From Lomentospora prolificans (taxonomy: Eukaryota; Ascomycota; Sordariomycetes; Microascales; Microascaceae), in NCBI GenBank assembly GCA_029532625.1, contig JARFXM010000003.1:5082484-5146483 (forward strand): 64,000 bases of DNA, in the 5' to 3' direction. Numbering within the stretch: position 1 is the first letter of the stretch; every line of letters begins with the position of its first letter. The notes beneath the pieces are model-generated. The model was not told where the DNA came from and did no database searches. It saw nothing but the letters and a program-made list of their open reading frames with translations. The translations under genes and the position numbers were made by a program. Positions 24,192-34,901 of the stretch are shown one piece after another.

Positions 24192-24827
24192 ATGTCTTCT
24201 AAGAAAATCGCTATCATTACAACCTCGACTCGCGTGATACGGATTGGACCATCTGTCGCTGCACTGGTGAAGGGAATCCTTGAGCCAGCAGCTGCTGAGG
24301 CCTCACTCGAGTTGGAAATCGTCGATCTCAAATCGTTCAACCTACCACTTTACGATGAGGCTGTTCCTCCATCCTCTGTCCCCAAAAGAGCACAATTCGC
24401 GCATGCGCACAGTATTGCGTGGAGTAATGCCATTGCCAGCTACGACGCTTATATTCTAGTTATCCCTGAGTACAACATGGGAATGAGCGGATCTACTAAA
24501 AATGCCATTGATTACCTGTACAACGAATGGAGAGGCCGTCCCGCAGCGATAGTTAGCTATGGCATCTTCGGTGGCACAGGCGCATCAGAGCAGGTCAAGG
24601 GAGTTTTGTCCGCTATGAAGCTGCGACTGGCGGACACCAGACCTGCCCTGGCCTTCGCCAATGATGTCAAGGGTCCGGATCTTTTCGCTGCTGTCAATGA
24701 GGGTGTTCTCGGCAAGGAATCAAGCGAGCTTTGGACACAAGGCGAGAACAAGAGAAAGTTGCTGGCTGCTTTCGGCGAGATCAAGGAGCTTCTCCAGGCC
24801 GCCCCGGAAGTAGGCGAAGATGCTTAG
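24192..24827 (+). CDS. NADPH-dependent FMN reductase / quinone oxidoreductase (flavodoxin fold)
   Basis: A 211-residue single-exon cytosolic flavoprotein of the NADPH-dependent FMN reductase family (Lot6/ArsH-related). It begins with the IAIITTSTR nucleotide-binding strand and loop and has the diagnostic IPEYN (residues 91-95) followed by GSTKNAIDYLYNEW. YGIFGG in the next loop is usually YG.(H/R)GG. Members reduce FMN or quinones with NAD(P)H and help in oxidative stress tolerance. It is intact and stands alone between two pseudogene blocks. Confidence 0.88.
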   Translation: MSSKKIAIITTSTRVIRIGPSVAALVKGILEPAAAEASLELEIVDLKSFNLPLYDEAVPPSSVPKRAQFAHAHSIAWSNAIASYDAYILVIPEYNMGMSGSTKNAIDYLYNEWRGRPAAIVSYGIFGGTGASEQVKGVLSAMKLRLADTRPALAFANDVKGPDLFAAVNEGVLGKESSELWTQGENKRKLLAAFGEIKELLQAAPEVGEDA

Positions 24828-25946
24828 TCGAATTAGCATAGATTCATTGCGGAGGACATGGCCGCCTCCGCGACTATCGGTCTTGGCTTGCAGGCCGCAG
24901 TTATGGCAGGTGGACTCCACGAAGAGACTCAGATGTACAGGGCCGCCTATAGTTTTCCAGCGCGAAAATAAACCCAATTACTTGCCAAATTTTACGTTTG
25001 CAAACTTATGTAGTCTTCCGTAGTGTAAAGGGTTGTATTACCTTCCGGATTAGCCCTTTGTGATGGGGATCCCGTGGCTTGAACGTATCACTTCTGGTGT
25101 AATCGCGTCTTAGACGAAAAGGATCGGGCTAATATCGATGCAGAAGGCATGAGGAGCCTATTTTGACGGAATTTCGCACTTGAGTCCGCGACAGGGCTAA
25201 AATGGAGCCGATGCCAGACCTCGCGAAACTGTGGTCGGCAGGAGTTTCATCGTGAGCCCGTGGAATCTTAGTCAGCTCGGTTCCACCCTTCAACACAAGG
25301 AACTCGGAACTCGGAGCTGATCTTTGCAGCTCGGAACGGCCTCCAGTAAAAGCTTCTAGATTTTCAACCTTTGTAACCCTGGCAGGCAGCTGAGGCCTCA
25401 GGAGGCCATCCGTTGGTCAATCCCCATTGACGACCACCTTCTGTTGATGGCCGCCGTGGGAAGTTCTAAGCGCCGCTAGTCACAATCCCCTAGGGCCGGG
25501 GAACCCCAGAATCCTTTTTCCAGGATAAGTCATGCCGCCCCACCAACGCATACGAGAGAAACCCCAAATCTAGGGAGCTGGAAAGGTAAAATCGAGATGT
25601 CGTGAATATCGGATTGAGCGGCGACAGGTGATGGCACCCATGTGCGCGGGAAAGACAGGCTCACAGCGGAGTAGAATCTAGCCATTCATTCCATTGGGAG
25701 GTTATTCCCCCAGTAAGCTAGAATTTCCAGCCACATCCACATTGGGAAGGAATCCTGGGTCTCAAACTCTGCGTAAGGATGTAACTCGCCCGGGAAGTGA
25801 TGATCGTGTCCATCGGCAATAGCCACCGCGCTGCCGAAGTCAGACGGAAATAGATAAGAGGGATAGAGAGCTGTCGGCTTTCTCCCTATCATCCCTTCGC
25901 AGCAACTTGGACATTCTTACTCTCCACTCGCCCCCCACGGAATAAC
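24828..25946. other. Intergenic region
   Basis: About 1.1 kb with no recognisable gene. Confidence 0.55.
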
Positions 25947-27822
25947 ATGGTGTCTCCCAACCAGATCGTTGGAGTAACACTTCCGCTGTTCGGTAGAATA
26001 ACCTCGGCCAGCTGTGGCTCACGCCAACCCCAAGCTACTGTCAAGAATGGCACATAGAGGGTAAATATGTTGCGTCGCTGAACCAAGACCTCTTCCTTGG
26101 TGTACCCTTCGCCCAACCCCCCTTGGGCGGACTCCGCTTCCAGAATCCACAAAGCGTGAATGATGTTTTCGAGGATGTGAGGGACGCTAAGGAATACGCT
26201 AATTCGTGTCTTGGCCACGGGGTGAGCATTCCGTCTTTCTTGGAGTTCAAACGCCACTGACCAGTGACGCGGCGAACTCTGGAACAGCGACGCATGGCCT
26301 TTCACCCTCGGAAAGAACTGCCTCACTCTAAGTATTGTCAGGCCTTCCGGACGACAGGACGGCGCCAACCTTCCAGCTCGCGTCTTTATCCATGGCGGTG
26401 TTTATTTAACAGATTACAGCGGCAATGCCGTCAATAACCTGAGCTTCATTGCGAAGGAGTCTGCTCGCATGGACAAGCCTATCATGGCTGTATCTCTTGA
26501 CTGTAAGCACCAACCTGAGCCAGAACGATCCTCAAAACGTACAAAACCTAACGGCAGCTCGTAAGATCGTCTTTCTGCTTGGAGCTTTCTCGCTAGCCAG
26601 GAGGCCGTAGATGCTGGAATTGCAAACACCGGCTTAGAAGACCAACGAATAGGTCTGCAGTGGATCAATGAGAGTATAGCTGCCATTGGCGGTGACCTCG
26701 ATAAGGCTACAAATTTTGATGAACGTTCCAGAGGCCGGTAGCGTTGCTTATTACTAGGTGCTCGGCTATGGCGGCAAGGACGACGGCTTGTTTAGGGCCA
26801 TGATTTTTCAGAGCGCCGCAATTGGGGGCAGTAGAAAGACCTTGACTGTGCGAAACGCCCGCTACAACAAACTCGTCGTTGACGTCGGCTGTGATGGCTC
26901 GGACGACGAGCTCGCGTGTCTAAGGCATGTGCCGTTCGACGATCTCAACGCTGCCATCGCGAATTGTACCAAAGTGCCCTTGTTAATCAGCATCAACAGT
27001 GATGAGGGCACTTTTTCCCAAGGCAACCCGGTGAATACTGACGAGCAGGTCGCCGCTTAGCTTTGATCTTCTGGCGTGGATGAGGAGACAGCCAAGACTC
27101 TCATGACGCTGTATCCTCACGTGGATGCCCTCGGTCTTCCGGGACGATTCCTCAACACACCGAACTCGACATATGGTAGTCAGTACAAGCGAATTGTGGC
27201 TCTAGCTAGTGACCAGACTTTCTTAGCTTTCCGCCACGCTTGGACGGACATCTGGTCCGAGTTTAGTCTTCCAGTCTACTCAGACCCATTTGACTAACCC
27301 CTTCCAACTAGTGAGGCTATCCATGCTAGCTCGTAGATACACTAGAGATATGCTCGTTCGGACATTGCTAATAGGCATACACCAGAGCCTCACATGGGCT
27401 CTGCCCACTGGTTCGAAATCCTCTATGTATTTTATAATACAGAGGGTTCGGAAATGGGAGCCAACATCAACCCGTTCGCCAATGCGTCCCAGGAAGTGTT
27501 TTATGTTGCCAAACTCATGACTCGGATGTGGGTCAGCTTCATTCACGATCTCGACCCCAACAACCACGGCAGTAAGTTGGAAAAGAATCGGGTCTAGCCC
27601 ACCACCAATTGCTCTACTATGGTCTTACGACGGGCCAACACAAGATGTAGCATCTTCCGTCGAGGCCTGGCCACTCTATAACACGACTGGAGGATACGGC
27701 GAGAACTCCTACTTCCACCCAACGGACTTTGGCGTGCGAGCGACCCGATACCCTCAGGCTCGCTGGAACAACCTTTCTGAATTCGGTCGCGCGCGAGAAA
27801 TATGGGTATTAACGTCCTGTGA
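25947..27822 (+). pseudogene. Type-B carboxylesterase/lipase pseudogene
   Basis: Pieces in order on the plus strand match secreted fungal carboxylesterases: QDLFLGVPFAQPPLGG (about 26080), a spliced CLTLSIVRPSG segment, the oxyanion-hole FIHGGVY (about 26385), RLSAWSFLASQEAVDAG after an intron near 26507-26568, YGGKDDGLFRAMIFQSAA (about 26768), SINSDEGTF (about 26990), MWVSFIHDLDPNNH (about 27530) and PLYNTTGGYGENSYF (about 27670). It is broken: one base is missing after VKNGT near 26057, a stop lies just before the LGYGG block at about 26755, and further frame changes follow. The nucleophile elbow GESAG is replaced by DERSRG, so the catalytic Ser context is lost. Confidence 0.75.
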
Positions 27823-28532
27823 CGGTCGAGTACGATATTGAAAAAATATAACTTTAAAAGATATTAGGTTTCCTTGCGCTGACTCCCTCTTGTACCCTTG
27901 CTGTTTGCGACCCTCTACTGTCGCCCAATTCAGGCCCACCAGGGCCTGACTGCCACCAAAGACGTTTGGGTTTGATTGAGGCAACGCCGACCTTTTCATG
28001 TACTGTAAAAATAAAATGGTTCACAAGATGCTACCCGTATATAGCTCCAGGGCCTGTGCAGGTTGATAGGAATATCACTAGGGTGCTCAACATTTCACTG
28101 GTGGTAGACTGGGGTATCAGCTTTATCCTGCGACTCAGTGATACAATAAATTACCGCGCCCATGTGCTGGGAGCACCAGTCCCGGCTCTATCACCGCCAA
28201 GGTCTATCCCTTCTCGGTTGTGGTACACACCGTAGGGTTGCAAGAACCCTCTCATTCAGTCATGGCAAAGCTTGCGGATGGCGTGTCAGAGGCGATGGCA
28301 CGGCTAATTTACCGAGGAAAATTGTTGGAAAGGCGGTCGTGTATCCGGACTAGCCTTCAAAGGGTATACTTAAGGACTATTATTATAGACTTCAAACGCT
28401 TGTCTCAGATTGTCATGCATGCAATAAGTATCTAGCCATTTCGTGTAACATTTCATCATTTGGACAGTTTCAATAGGATGGACATCGAAATACCTTCCAC
28501 CTCCAGCTGGTTGGCGGGTCATAGCCTTTGGC
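27823..28532. other. Intergenic region
   Basis: No recognisable gene between the esterase relic and the 3' end of the NmrA-like gene. Confidence 0.5.
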
Positions 28533-29740
28533 TTAGTTCCACAGCGGCTTAAGGCGCTCAATCGTTCCCCTGAATCCGACGACCTCATTGGGATCGATGC
28601 CGAGTTCCTCGGGGCTGATGAACTCATCTGTTTCGGCCCAAGGATCGACCAACTCACCAAACTTGAATTGCAGAGCAAGCTACGCAGGACAATGGATTAG
28701 CACATGGCTCAGGTTAGAAAGGAAAGGAGTTTGAAGATAAGGGTGGATAATCACCTCGGTGCCAGGAGGACCCCAAAGCCGGGTCCAATCTTCCGCGGTG
28801 CATTGGAGAATGACGCCATTCTTGCCAGTTATCTCGGACCAAACCTCCATCATCTGGCGGAAAGACCACTTTTCAAGCGCAACGTTGGCGTATTTCCCGA
28901 AGCTCTTGGGAGCACTGGCAATGGACTGGCGGACCCAGATGCCGGGGTTAACAGCCATGTCACCGGAGAGAAGAACCTTGGCGTCAGGGTCCGTGGCCAT
29001 GATCTGGACATACTTGTCCGAGTTGGGCTGCGCTGCACGTTAGCCATTGGAATCACCAGAGTCGTGGGTGAAGGCGTTCCAACGCGACCTACCATTTGGA
29101 AGGGCCTCAAAAAGGGGAAGAAAGCCATGTTCTGCGGGTAGTAGCCAAAGTAGAGGTAGGTGGTCTTAGCTGCGAGCTCAGGAAGCTCCGACTTGATCCT
29201 GGCGTCGACGTTCGCCTTATAGTCCATGTGAGGGGTGATGTGCTCGCCTTTAAACATGCGCTTGGCGCTTGGGGTGGTGGACCAAATATAGTGCTCAAGA
29301 GTGGGCTGGGCCGCCGCCGCGCGAGCGAGATTCATCCCGTGCCTCTCTTCAATCTCGCCGGATTCATCGGGGCCTTTGCCGCGGAAGAGCTGCTCCCACC
29401 AATTTGTCACTGCAAAGATTGCGTGAACACCCTGAGAGCGCGTCAGATAATACCATCCAGATCTGCAGGGGAAGGTATCCTCCGCGGCATCCTAACATTG
29501 GAGGCGTATCGGGTAAAGAAATTGGAAGAATCTTACTTCAAAGGCCTTGCTCAAAGACTCCTCGTCATCCATGTCGGCCTGGACGACCTCGATACCCTCG
29601 TCGGCCAGCTTCTTCGCGGCGTCGCTCTGAGGATTCCTCGTGACGGCGCGGACCTTCCACCCAGGGGTGCTCTTCATGACATTGACAACGCCACCGCCCT
29701 GGGAGCCGGTGGCGCCTGTAACAGCGATAATCTTCACCAT
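28533..29740 (-). CDS. NmrA-like NAD(P)-binding protein, second copy of the family
   Basis: A 320-residue protein. Exons on the minus strand are 29537-29740, 29093-29431, 28755-29027 and 28533-28679 (963 nt), each exon a whole number of codons, so all introns are phase 0. Residues 9-16 are GATGSQGG, the NmrA nucleotide loop. Further marks are GVHAIFAVTNWWE, the WSTTPSAK strand, and HMDYKANVD, then GDMAVNPGIWVRQ near the substrate side. Long plus-strand ORFs across this gene (28704-29141, 29096-29779) are shadows caused by GC-rich codons. It shares only the family with the gene at 7107. Confidence 0.87.
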
Positions 29741-31039
29741 TGTTTCGAATTAAGGTTGTTCTCGGAGAGGTCAGTTTAGGCGTCACCTATAGGCCCGTTC
29801 CAGAAGAATTGCAGGTAATGGAACGGTTAGAGTGGAAATGAAGAATCGTGGCAAAGCACTCAGCAATGAACACCATCTGCGAAGGGATGGAAGCTTTGGC
29901 GCAAACGCATGTAAGGAATAGGAGAGCTTGCCTTTGAAATTAGGCACTGCTGGCCAGCGATCACTCGCAGCTTATAACCCCAGTTTGATCCGTACTTCTC
30001 TCTTGGGTAGCAACTGGACTCGCCCGGATAAGGAGAGAGAGAGTACCGGACACAGAAATGGTCGGGACGGATGCTCAGATGACTAGCCGAATGCAGCGTG
30101 GTAGGGGGGATCCCATACTGCTGGGTGGGTTGTTTGAATGGCAGTCAAACCCACTTTTTGGCCCCTATTGATGTGGCTGCAAGGAGCTAGTGTAGGAGTA
30201 TGGTGGAGATATTCATTGTGGGCTATGGGTTTCAATAGGTCTACTACCCACTGCCCACTACCTCCTATGTTCAAGGCGGGGCATTTCGCATGTCTATCCC
30301 ACGTCCCACGAAGCTGACGCTGCCTCCCTTGGGCTTTCGGCTATTATTGAATGTCGGTAGTGGAAAAAAGGAGGGCGCAAAATGAAGAAGGAAAACCGGG
30401 CGGGAGGGCCGGGGGTGCAAAATTGGGTCGCCAACCGCACTGCCGTTGTGACGGGTGTGGCCGGCCAACACGACATAAAACAGTCGGCCCAACGCTAGGT
30501 TCTGGGGGGATTCTCCTGAGCAGCGGAAAGCACGCAAGATTTCCGCGGCATCGACTCAGGTTGCCAATTGGCCGGTCGATTTTCATTAAACACGGCCCCA
30601 ATTGACACTTGTACCTATACCCTCGACTGTCCAGTCCCAGGCACCCTTGCTGGCTATCGCTCCCTTGAGAGATGGTGTGAAAAGCATGTTAACTTGGTGT
30701 GGTAGCATTTCACTGCTGCTGCTGGTACATCGCGTCCCCACCCTGGAGCTCCGCCAAGGGAGGTGATAAACGACAATGTCCGTCCTCATCAATTGCATCC
30801 TTGGCCAGCCTCATTTAATGTAACCAGAAAACCATTGTTCAAGAGTATAACCCCAACCGGTTGCGCCTCCCTCACAGCTCCGCCCCCTCCAAGGTCCTGT
30901 TTGAGTTCCAATACCGAGGTCCTGGCCATCGACCTGCGTCACGTTGAAATCGAAGACGGATCTATCATCGCCTACTTTCTACCCCCAGAATCACGGCTAT
31001 ACCAGGTTTTGCGGTTGCTCTGATTCATCACCAGCTCCA
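29741..31039. other. Intergenic, divergent promoters of the NmrA-like gene and the SDR
   Basis: 1.3 kb between divergent starts. ORFs around 30260-30605 have no recognisable features. Confidence 0.5.
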
Positions 31040-32088
31040 ATGGGTTCTACTGTACAGGACGACAGGCAGGTCGCCATTGTCACCGGCTCTACGGTCAGTG
31101 GATTTCGTCCGGAGCGCATTGCGTGTATTCATTGGTAGCTAATCCCCACGAAAAGAGTGGCATTGGACTTGACCTTGTCAAATTCCTACTAGCCAAGAAC
31201 TACAGAGCCGTCGTTACTGGTCGAAGAGTCGCCCAGGGCGAGGCCATTGCTAAGGAACTCGACCCCGAGGGCAATACCGTAATGTTTGCAGAGTGCGATG
31301 TATCCTCGTACGCCTCACAGTCCAAAATGTTCCTCGCGGTGTGGAACAAGTGGGCTCGAATCGACGTAGTCATCGCGAACGCCGGCTTCGTTGACCGAGC
31401 CACCATCTACAATTTCGCCGGAAGGGGCGCGGCTGTAACAGACATACCCGCGGAGCCCGATTTGTCATGCACCGATACCGACTTCAAGGGCGTCATCTTC
31501 TCTACGCGGCTTGCTACCCACTTTATGCGTCACAATACCGCTCCTGGAGGCAAAATCATCGTCACCGGCAGCATGATTGGCGTTCACCCATGTTCGACTT
31601 TCCCCGAGTACTGCGCCGCAAAGGCTGGTGCGCTGCACTGGTGCCGGGTCATGGCCCCTATCCTGAAAAAGAAGGAGAACATCACGATCAACTGTGTCCT
31701 TCCCGGCGCTTACGACACACCGGCCATGCCGGGCTTCACGACAGCATTCCTTCCAGAACAGTAAGTTTTTATTCTGCATGATACCCACTGATGTAGCCCG
31801 CTTCTAACGCCACGGTTGTACCATAGTTTGACACTCAAAGATACTCTCATGTCCGCTTATGATGAGTTCCTGAAGGATGAGACCAACACTGTTACGGGAC
31901 AGGCTGTCGAGGCAGGGCATGACAAGCTGTACTACTATGATATCCCCGAATATAAGAGCGGAGACGTGGCAAGAAGGAACGAGAAGGTGTATGAGCCTTG
32001 GTTCACCATTATACATGGGGAGCGGAGTGACTTGGAAGACGCCCTCCAAGGACCTCCCAAACAGGCTCTCAACGGGGTTAGCCACTAA
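31040..32088 (+). CDS. Short-chain dehydrogenase/reductase
   Basis: A 306-residue classical SDR similar to fungal proteins annotated as 15-hydroxyprostaglandin dehydrogenase-like. Exons are 31040-31093, 31156-31760 and 31827-32088 (921 nt). The first intron splits the cofactor motif, which after splicing is TGSTSGIG (residues 15-22). NAG is at 93-95, the catalytic Ser is probably Ser157, and the YxxxK pair is Tyr170 and Lys174 (EYCAAK). The role is NAD(P)-dependent oxidation or reduction of an alcohol or ketone; the substrate is unknown. Confidence 0.88.
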
Positions 32089-33604
32089 AATGACTTGGAT
32101 GCGAACGTTAAATCGTGGCTGGGTGATGGCCCCCTGAAGAGTGATGACCCCTAAAAAGTTAATCCCCTGCTGGCCATTGGCATCTGTTGAGCCGGGGGAT
32201 CCAACTACAAGTTAGCGCTGATCGACCCCAAGAGGATTTACGCCGCAGATTAACAGGCGTACGAAACCTCTTCTACGGGAGGAACGGAGAAAAAAGCAAT
32301 TCTCGTAAATACAATGGGGCGGACGTTGCGAAGTATCAAACTCCTATTCGGTCGCTCCTTCGATCCGTTGTGTCCCGCTATATTGTTCTCTGCACAGTTC
32401 CAAAAACGCTTGCCGAGCGATTGCTTCACGCGTGCCAGTTAATGACTGCGCAAAAATAGCCCCAAAACAGCCTCTGATGCCTGGTTCCCAGGAAGACAGC
32501 TGTCTGTCCCGAGTCGGAGATAAGAGCTCTCTCAAGAACTCAGAGGCAGGGATCATACTATGATGAAAATTCTATTGGTTACCCGCAGTTTTAGGAGAAT
32601 TAGTTTTTTGCGCCGTTGACAAGACCCCTGCAGCAACCGTTTCATCATGCTTTTCGCGGGCGCCCGACTTAACCCCGGCTAGACTGGTGGGGAGTGGGGT
32701 GGGGGGCGACGCCGGGGGGCCGGCTCCTCTCACTTGCAGCCCGAGTACATCGTAAAGAATCCCGCTCACACTGCGACGCTACATGTACTCCGTAGGTTCC
32801 TCGTAAATTTTTCTTCACGCCACTGCTGTTTGCAATTCGGGCAAACGCTGGAGACCCCCTTTGAGATCGGCGTGAAGGGTAACAGGGATACTGAATACAC
32901 AAGAGAGACCATGAAATAAGCTGCAACAATCAATGAGCTATCTCTGGACTTCTATCCCGCGGCCGTGGAGAGAAGGGGGGGAAAAGCTTGTTTTGCTTAT
33001 TCTCCAAAGCTCTCCTTTGCTTTTCAAATTCAGCTGAGCCTCGCAGAAGTGAGCCGTCGTATACCTAACAACATCAAGGCATCATAGACCCGGCAGTTCT
33101 TGAAGTATCGTCTGCAAAACCCTGCCCTGCCTGTGGGTTCTGTCGGACCATGATTGGTCCCTGAATCTTCCCCGTTGGAAACGTGATAAGTCAATTTTTT
33201 GTGGGGAGGCGGCAGCCCTCCATCAATGGTACGGTACAAATGCCCAGTCACTTATCTTCCAGCATGTCTGTTTCCCAAGGAGAACCTGTCGGGCGACGGT
33301 AGCATGGGTGGACTGACATAAGTTCTTCAAGTAATCCAATGCCTGGTCAGGGGCTCCTCTCTATCTTTTGCGTGCGAGAGACGAGGAAAGCAGCGTCGAG
33401 ACGGGAAAGTGTTGAAGTAGATCCTAACATACTGGCCTGACCCAAGATCAGGGAAGCACTCCTCAGTCGTTTCGACATGCCCTTCAGTCTTAAACAAGTG
33501 CCAACCCACGTTCACCCGGATGCGAGATCTCCATCTGCTGCCAACAAAGAATCACCGTCGACAGTTTTCGTTCCTAGCCAAGCCACAGGCGTAGCGTCGC
33601 AAAC
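32089..33604. other. Intergenic region
   Basis: 1.5 kb, no recognisable gene. Confidence 0.5.
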
Positions 33605-34901
33605 ATGGCTTCCAACCAAACTCAAGCAATGCAATTCGAATCACCCATTCCCATCGAACATAGGAGCCAAATCGCTATGATTGTCGTTTCGGCGCTGTCC
33701 ATCACCATCCCCTCCGTCTTCGTTGGGCTGCGTCTCTATGCCAGAACTCTCATCAGTAGGGCACTGGACATGAGTGATTACTGCATCCTTGTCGGCCTGG
33801 TAAGCAGCACACAGTCCTTCACCACGGACCGTGTCTTTAACCCAGGACATTCGTCCCTCCATGGTTTGCGCTAACATCGGCCTCGAGCTTTTCAATATCG
33901 GCCTTCATGTCGACTGCTGGCTTATGGTCCTCCACGGCGGTTTTGGGTTTCATCTGATGGATGTAGCTGTGCGGTTCGGTCCGGATACAGTCACTTTCTT
34001 CTTCAAGGTCGGTTGCCCTGCACGATCCGGCTCCTGGACCAGGACGCTAACACACCTCGTGCAGGCCATCATGGCATTTTGCATTCTGTGGAATGTAACG
34101 ATTTGCTTCAGTAAACTATCAGTTCTTTGGCTGTACACCACGCTTATGCCCATGAAGAAAATGGTCTTCCCGGCGACAGGCCTGGGAGTGTTCATTATTC
34201 TTTGGAACACTGGCAACATCCTAGGCCAACTCCTTATTTGCAAGCCTTTTGCTATGAACTGGGATCAGACGATACCTGGAGGAAAGTGCGGTAGCCAGCG
34301 GGACTTTTATTTCATTATGGGGGTCTTCAACATCATCACTGACATCCTCATCTTGGGCCTCCCTATGCCATTCTTGTACAGCTTGCATCTACCCATGATG
34401 AAGAAAGTCGTTCTAATTGGAATGTTTGCCGTTGGTATCATGTAAGCCACCCTCCGCCTATTCGACATTCTCAGTACCGATGCTGACGAGGACGTTTATT
34501 CCAGGACTTGTGCCATTTCTATTTATCGACAAGTCACCCTCCCTGGCCTCGATTTCACAGATATGACATACACAGGACTCCTTGCAACACTGTTTTCTGC
34601 GCTAGAGCCGGCCGTTGCTATTACTCTCGCCTGTATCCCTTACCTTCGACCTCTGTTTGGTCGCCTCTCAGTGCCAGTCACCACCACCTCCCAGTATAAC
34701 ATTACAGGAGACAAGAGTGGCGGGCGCAGTAGCCGGGCGCGACCGTTCGAGGAGCTCAACGATGGGGACGGGTCCGAGGTTCAACTACAAACTATTGATC
34801 GAGGGTTTTCTGTGGAAGCTTCATCGGCGCAGTCGATGGCGAAGGTCAACAAGAATGTGATTACGGTGGAGACGAAATGGGAGGTCAGCTCAAGCCTGTA
34901 G
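33605..34901 (+). CDS. Rhodopsin-domain integral membrane protein (SAT4/PTH11-like)
   Basis: A 376-residue seven-helix membrane protein of the fungal rhodopsin-domain family that includes PTH11-type receptors. Exons are 33605-33799, 33846-34007, 34065-34441 and 34505-34901 (1131 nt). Family marks are SVFVGLRLYAR and the SDYCILVGL segment after helix 1, ICFSKLSVLWLYTTLMP after helix 3, NTGNILGQLLICKPFA, and the NIITDILILGLPMPFL helix. No CFEM domain precedes the helices. The C-terminal tail (about 90 residues) is hydrophilic, likely cytoplasmic. Proposed role is sensing of external cues, but few members have known ligands. The 57-bp intron 34008-34064 is in frame without a stop. Confidence 0.87.

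Noticed and set aside
28704..29779. Long plus-strand ORFs (145 and 227 codons)
   Set aside because: They lie antisense to all exons of the NmrA-like gene, whose domain and intron pattern are clear.
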